Of a stretch of 64,000 nucleotides of DNA, positions 60,801-64,000 are shown piece by piece. Source of the DNA: Amphiura filiformis (taxonomy: Eukaryota; Echinodermata; Ophiuroidea; Amphilepidida; Amphiuridae). The notes under the pieces were generated by a model. That model did no database searches. It saw nothing but the letters and a program-made list of their open reading frames with translations, and was not told the DNA's origin. Numbering within the stretch: position 1 is the first letter of the stretch; the number at the start of each line of letters is the position of its first letter. Both the position numbers and the translations under genes were made by a program. The stretch is taken from NCBI RefSeq assembly GCF_039555335.1, contig NC_092628.1, forward strand, positions 74,588,713 through 74,652,712, read 5' to 3'.

Positions 60801-63800
60801 CTATGATATGAGCTGCTAGATTGCTATATATATATATAGGCAATGTTGACCTTACAATATATGCGAACAAGTCAATCATATAGTCAAACATAAATCATGC
60901 TTGACCTTATACACTCAAATATTCTTTTTCAAATACTTTTCAGAAAGGCATGGCATTTTTTAAAACTATAAGTTTTGTGAAATCTGTGTTAGATCCCTGG
61001 ATGGGTGACATCATTATAATTGTGGACCTTCAATGAGTACTTGATCAATTCAATTTGACAGCAGCTGCCATCAAATAGGAAATGATGTTATACAGACTAA
61101 TTACTTATAAAGGTTACTCCAGCTAGTCTACAGTAGTTGTGTATATGGGGTGGGGTGTATGTGTAAATATGCAAGTCATATCCAAGGGGGGGTTGCGTTT
61201 TGTTGATGTTGGTTTTTTAAATAATTATGTAGGCCTACTGTGATAGATCCTGCATGTACATCTTTGCTTGTTTTTTATGTGTATAGAATGTAATTCCTGT
61301 AGGCTGTGATTTTATGTGAATGAAATCATATGTATTATATCAATTATCATGCATAGTCAATTTAAGTGTATTCTTCATACTGTAAAAAACTTAAATTTGG
61401 CGGGTACTTTATTTCACGAATTGAGAAAAAGCAGGATTTTTTAGGGTTTTCAATTCGCGAATCCAAAGGATTTACTGTTAGTTTTAATGTCAGTTGTAAC
61501 TTTTTTATTTCACAGGGATTTAAGTTTGCAAATTCCAGGTCCTTGACCTTGTGAAATTTGTGAAATTAATACCTGGTGAAATTGAAGTGTTTTACTATAA
61601 ACAGATTAACAAAAGAGGACAGAATAAAGCTCATTTAATTCCCCCAATCAGTGATTTAATCATCTAGCACACTTTCTATTCATATTCAGATTTGGGCATT
61701 TTTGTGCTAATGACACAAAATCAGTCTTAATTAAAGTGGATTCAACAGTCAACATGAAGATGTGCATAATTATATGTGCCTTGGGTTAAAATACGTGTTC
61801 AAGGATGTGAGCAGTTTTGGAGTAGTCTAGTTCATCAAAATTTACAGGAAATTGTGCAAAACTTGTATATATTTGGACTTTTTTGATGTATAGCCTATTT
61901 TTTCATCAAATTCACAGGAAATGTTGAAAAACTTATCTAATCTGTCTGTCAGACATCCAGGCTATCAACCTAACTAGTACTACCCAGATCTGATGTGAAA
62001 CTTTTTGTTCATTCTTTTCTTTTTGACACATTGGATTAACATTTTTGAGCAGAAATTGAGAGAATATCAAACTAGACAATATTTTACAAATTGGAACTTT
62101 TTCACAACTGCTTTGTCAAATTCAGTTAACTTTCCCATTCACTGCAACAGCAACCTTTACTCCAATTTCAGAGGGAGGGTGAAGAAATAGCCATAGAATA
62201 GCCTGTATGACAATACCACAATCGATAAAATTTGTGGCTTTTCAGTGTTTTATGCTGTGATCAGTTTTCATGTCTGTATTTATGCATCATGATAAATTGT
62301 ACAAGTTAGCAATTTGGCCTTTGATATACATATTGCATAAGATTACACTGAATGCCAAAACTTGTTCATTTTTCAGGAACTCATTTTTCATTGGTATTGT
62401 TATCCTCTATTAGCCATATCTACATTAATTTTTGCTTATACAATTTATGTTCATACTTGTTTGCTTAAATGGTTTCAGACCCAATTTAATAAGACTTTTT
62501 TGGTGGGCTGGGGTTGGGTTACAACTTTTGTAGACATGTTGGGGAGCCTTTAATTAAATTCCACTCTAATATGTGACACGATCTGGTCCATGGGGCCAAA
62601 GGCGGCAGATTTGAAACTGAGTTAAAGGTAAAAATATGGAGTAAAAAACCAATAAAATACCGGTACATAAGAAAATAAACATAAAAAATTCATAACTTTA
62701 AAGCCAAGTATGCTAGACATTTGATGTTTTCAGTAAATGATATCCTTATAATGTAATAATTACAGTAACTCAATTTTCAAACATACCTCCTTTTGGCCCC
62801 CATGGACCAGATCGTGTCAAATATTGGGAATAGGAGTTGTGTATTGAAAATGTATTTTTTTATTTATATGATGTACAATTTGTTTAGCCACTCTATTTGT
62901 GGACCTTGTAGTTGGATTCTATGCAAAATGATTAGTATTATCATTGTCATCACATTTTTTAAACAAAATTGATGGAAGATTGTAAAGTGTTTATAAATAG
63001 CCATTATTTTTTGTTTTTAATCCTGCAGTCGTGTGTTTTTTATGGACATCCGTGATCCAGTACGCTCCATGGAGATATGTGTGAGTCAATGTCCAGATGA
63101 GATGCTCAATACTAATGAAGAAGTCAAAGACTTTGCCACTGAAACTGGCTCAAGACTTTGTCGTTATGATATAGATACTAGCGAATATCCAACAGCAGAC
63201 CAAGGTTTGGATGGACCTTGTCCTGAAGTTGTTTATGAAAGGTATGAAAGCAAAAATCTGATATATAAGACTCGTTATTGACATATTTTGCATCAAAAGC
63301 ATTATTATTAGCAGTTAGCATATTACTGCAAAACAGACTTAATCTTTCTTCAGCTTCCAGACCATTAAGGTACCGGGTAACATTCTCTATTTTAAAGTTG
63401 TTATTTTAGCTGTTTTAATTTTTTGACTTGGTCAGCATGCCCTTTTGAATTTAATTCAGAAACTTCAATCTGTACAGCACATTGTAGGATTGGAGCTGGT
63501 AATTCATGGGGCCTCTTTATGAGAACTATATCTCATTTTTGAAACATTATAAACATATTCCAATTCATGTCAAAATTGTAGAACAAACTGTAAAATCAGA
63601 TGCTAAAATATGTTTTTTCCCATGTGTTTTTTTTTCTTCTCGTTTCCCATGCAGCAAAAATATTATCAATCGCTGTGTTCCTGTGCAGTTGGAAGAGTTT
63701 GTACGTGAATTTATTGATAACGTAATTGAGGCATTGAATTCTGCAGAGCTGATTTCTAAAGCTCTAGCTGATGTGTACATGGCAAGATGGGCTATCTTGG

Positions 63801-63821
63801 CCATGTGTGTTATTGCATTGG
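57802..63821 (+). CDS. SLC44A1: Choline transporter-like protein 1 (CTL1/SLC44A1-like), 5' part
   Basis: Exons 57802-57837, 58808-58900, 59458-59600, 63029-63241 and 63655-63821 join in frame for 217 codons and run on past the window. The start MACGPCMGAAGD is a short Cys-rich cytosolic head like that of CTL1. Then come RSCTDI, a first membrane helix (CCFLFIVFWVGM plus LLIAAYSILFG), GYDSFGNIC and SGMDMTNKSRVFFMD. A large extracellular loop follows with cysteine pairs (CVSQCPDEM, RLCRYDI, GPCPEVV, NRCVPV), and the second membrane segment begins at residue about 200. These motifs match CTL1 more closely than CTL2/4. The protein should transport choline across plasma or mitochondrial membranes; that role is from family knowledge. 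Confidence 0.93.
58808..58900 (+). CDS. SLC44A1: CTL1 exon with first membrane helix
   Basis: EPDGGKLQPIAKRSCTDILC then CFLFIVFWVGM. RSCTDI is a CTL-family signature just before TM1. Phase 0 at both ends. Confidence 0.93.
59140..59243. repeat. Foldback hairpin in a CTL1 intron
   Basis: AAAATAATGCA, then GTTGATGCATCTAATGCA, face their complements around CTCCCCCCTTCGGGGCTC. Arms of about 43 bp. Confidence 0.75.
59458..59600 (+). CDS. SLC44A1: CTL1 exon: TM1 end and GYDSFGNIC loop
   Basis: LLIAAYSILFGNVFRIIYGY continues into DSFGNIC. The GYDS.GN.C motif is diagnostic of the SLC44 family. It ends in phase 2 (AAAAG|GTAAAT). Confidence 0.94.
59731..60442. mobile_element. About 710-bp TIR element in a CTL1 intron
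   Basis: TTGAAGAGCTCTATTTCAAA and AGCCCTTA at left; complement of ATGAAGAGCTTTGTTGCAAA at right. The block AAAAGCCCTTACATCCAC recurs inside at 60262. Confidence 0.5.
60443..62570. other. CTL1 intron 3, no features recognised
   Basis: AT-rich sequence with only a short TA-run near 60828. No exon or repeat is supported by reading. Confidence 0.5.
62573..62818. mobile_element. About 246-bp MITE
   Basis: TGACACGATCTGGTCCATGG then GGCCAAA at left and its complement at right. AATAT lies one base outside on the left and directly outside on the right, a possible target duplication. Confidence 0.65.
63029..63241 (+). CDS. SLC44A1: CTL1 exon: extracellular loop 1
   Basis: SRVFFMDIRDP, then MEICVSQCPDEML and FATETGSRLCRYDI. 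These are the conserved Cys-containing C...CP motifs of the first extracellular loop. Phase 2 on both sides. Confidence 0.94.
63655..63821 (+). CDS. SLC44A1: CTL1 exon: loop end and start of TM2
   Basis: NRCVPVQLEEF is followed by an amphipathic stretch and by a hydrophobic helix WAILAMCVIALG, the start of TM2. The donor G|GTAAGTG shows the gene continues beyond the window. Confidence 0.92.
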
Positions 63822-64000
63822 GTAAGTGTCACTTGAAATCAATGGTATAGCCAGGATTTTTTTAGAAGGGGACAAAGTTTAATGCAAATGGTCAATGAAG
63901 GCCTAAAAATCGAAAATATCACATCAGCCATCATTCCACGAGGGGGTGGGGGACAAGATGTTCTACAAGGGCAATGCAGGGTTTGATGTTATCATATTTG

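Overview
The window is a piece of a metazoan nuclear genome: intron-rich genes with canonical GT/AG splice sites, AT-rich introns, many MITE-like elements, several non-LTR retrotransposon families and Penelope-type fragments. The two host genes are conserved across bilaterians. The repeat content (Penelope-type GIY-YIG fragments, CR1-like LINEs, foldback DNA like sea-urchin TU elements) fits an invertebrate deuterostome, most likely an echinoderm or related ambulacrarian. That placement is an inference; nothing in the window fixes the species.

Gene 1 (509-33711, +) is the 3' part of a TRPM cation channel. Seventeen exons join in one continuous reading frame of 806 codons plus stop. They cover the end of the N-terminal SLOG/MHR region, the MHR helical repeats, S1-S6 with pore, the TRP helix and a short C-terminal coiled-coil tail. 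No NUDIX or alpha-kinase domain follows. The start of the gene lies upstream of the window. Its introns hold many TIR elements, Penelope 3' fragments, tRNA-derived SINEs, telomere-like repeats and a very young 543-bp LTR element (TRIM, 32813-33355).

The middle (about 34-56 kb) has no intact host gene and is a graveyard of mobile DNA. It contains two decayed endonuclease/RT LINEs in opposite orientation (40.1-42.2 kb + and 42.9-46.9 kb -), the second split by a hAT-like element. It also has a 1.2-kb TIR element (48.2-49.4 kb) and a foldback structure (49.4-54.8 kb) whose arms are arrays of a 20-bp unit. A CR1-like LINE sits in one arm and is itself interrupted by another repeat. A 5'-truncated LINE follows (55.3-56.2 kb).

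Gene 2 (57802 to beyond 63821, +) is the 5' part of a choline transporter-like protein, closest to CTL1/SLC44A1. Five coding exons give 217 codons in frame. A possible non-coding first exon and promoter with an NRF1-like palindrome lie at 54.94-55.07 kb, directly beside the foldback element.

The most unusual items are: the TRIM whose identical 169-bp LTRs carry a complete tRNA-type Pol III promoter, with a tRNA-Leu primer site and 4-bp target duplication; the minisatellite foldback whose two arms keep the same order of variant units; a 2.1-kb TIR element with about eleven copies of TTACCCACGAATCC; and a near-perfect palindrome with 38-bp arms.
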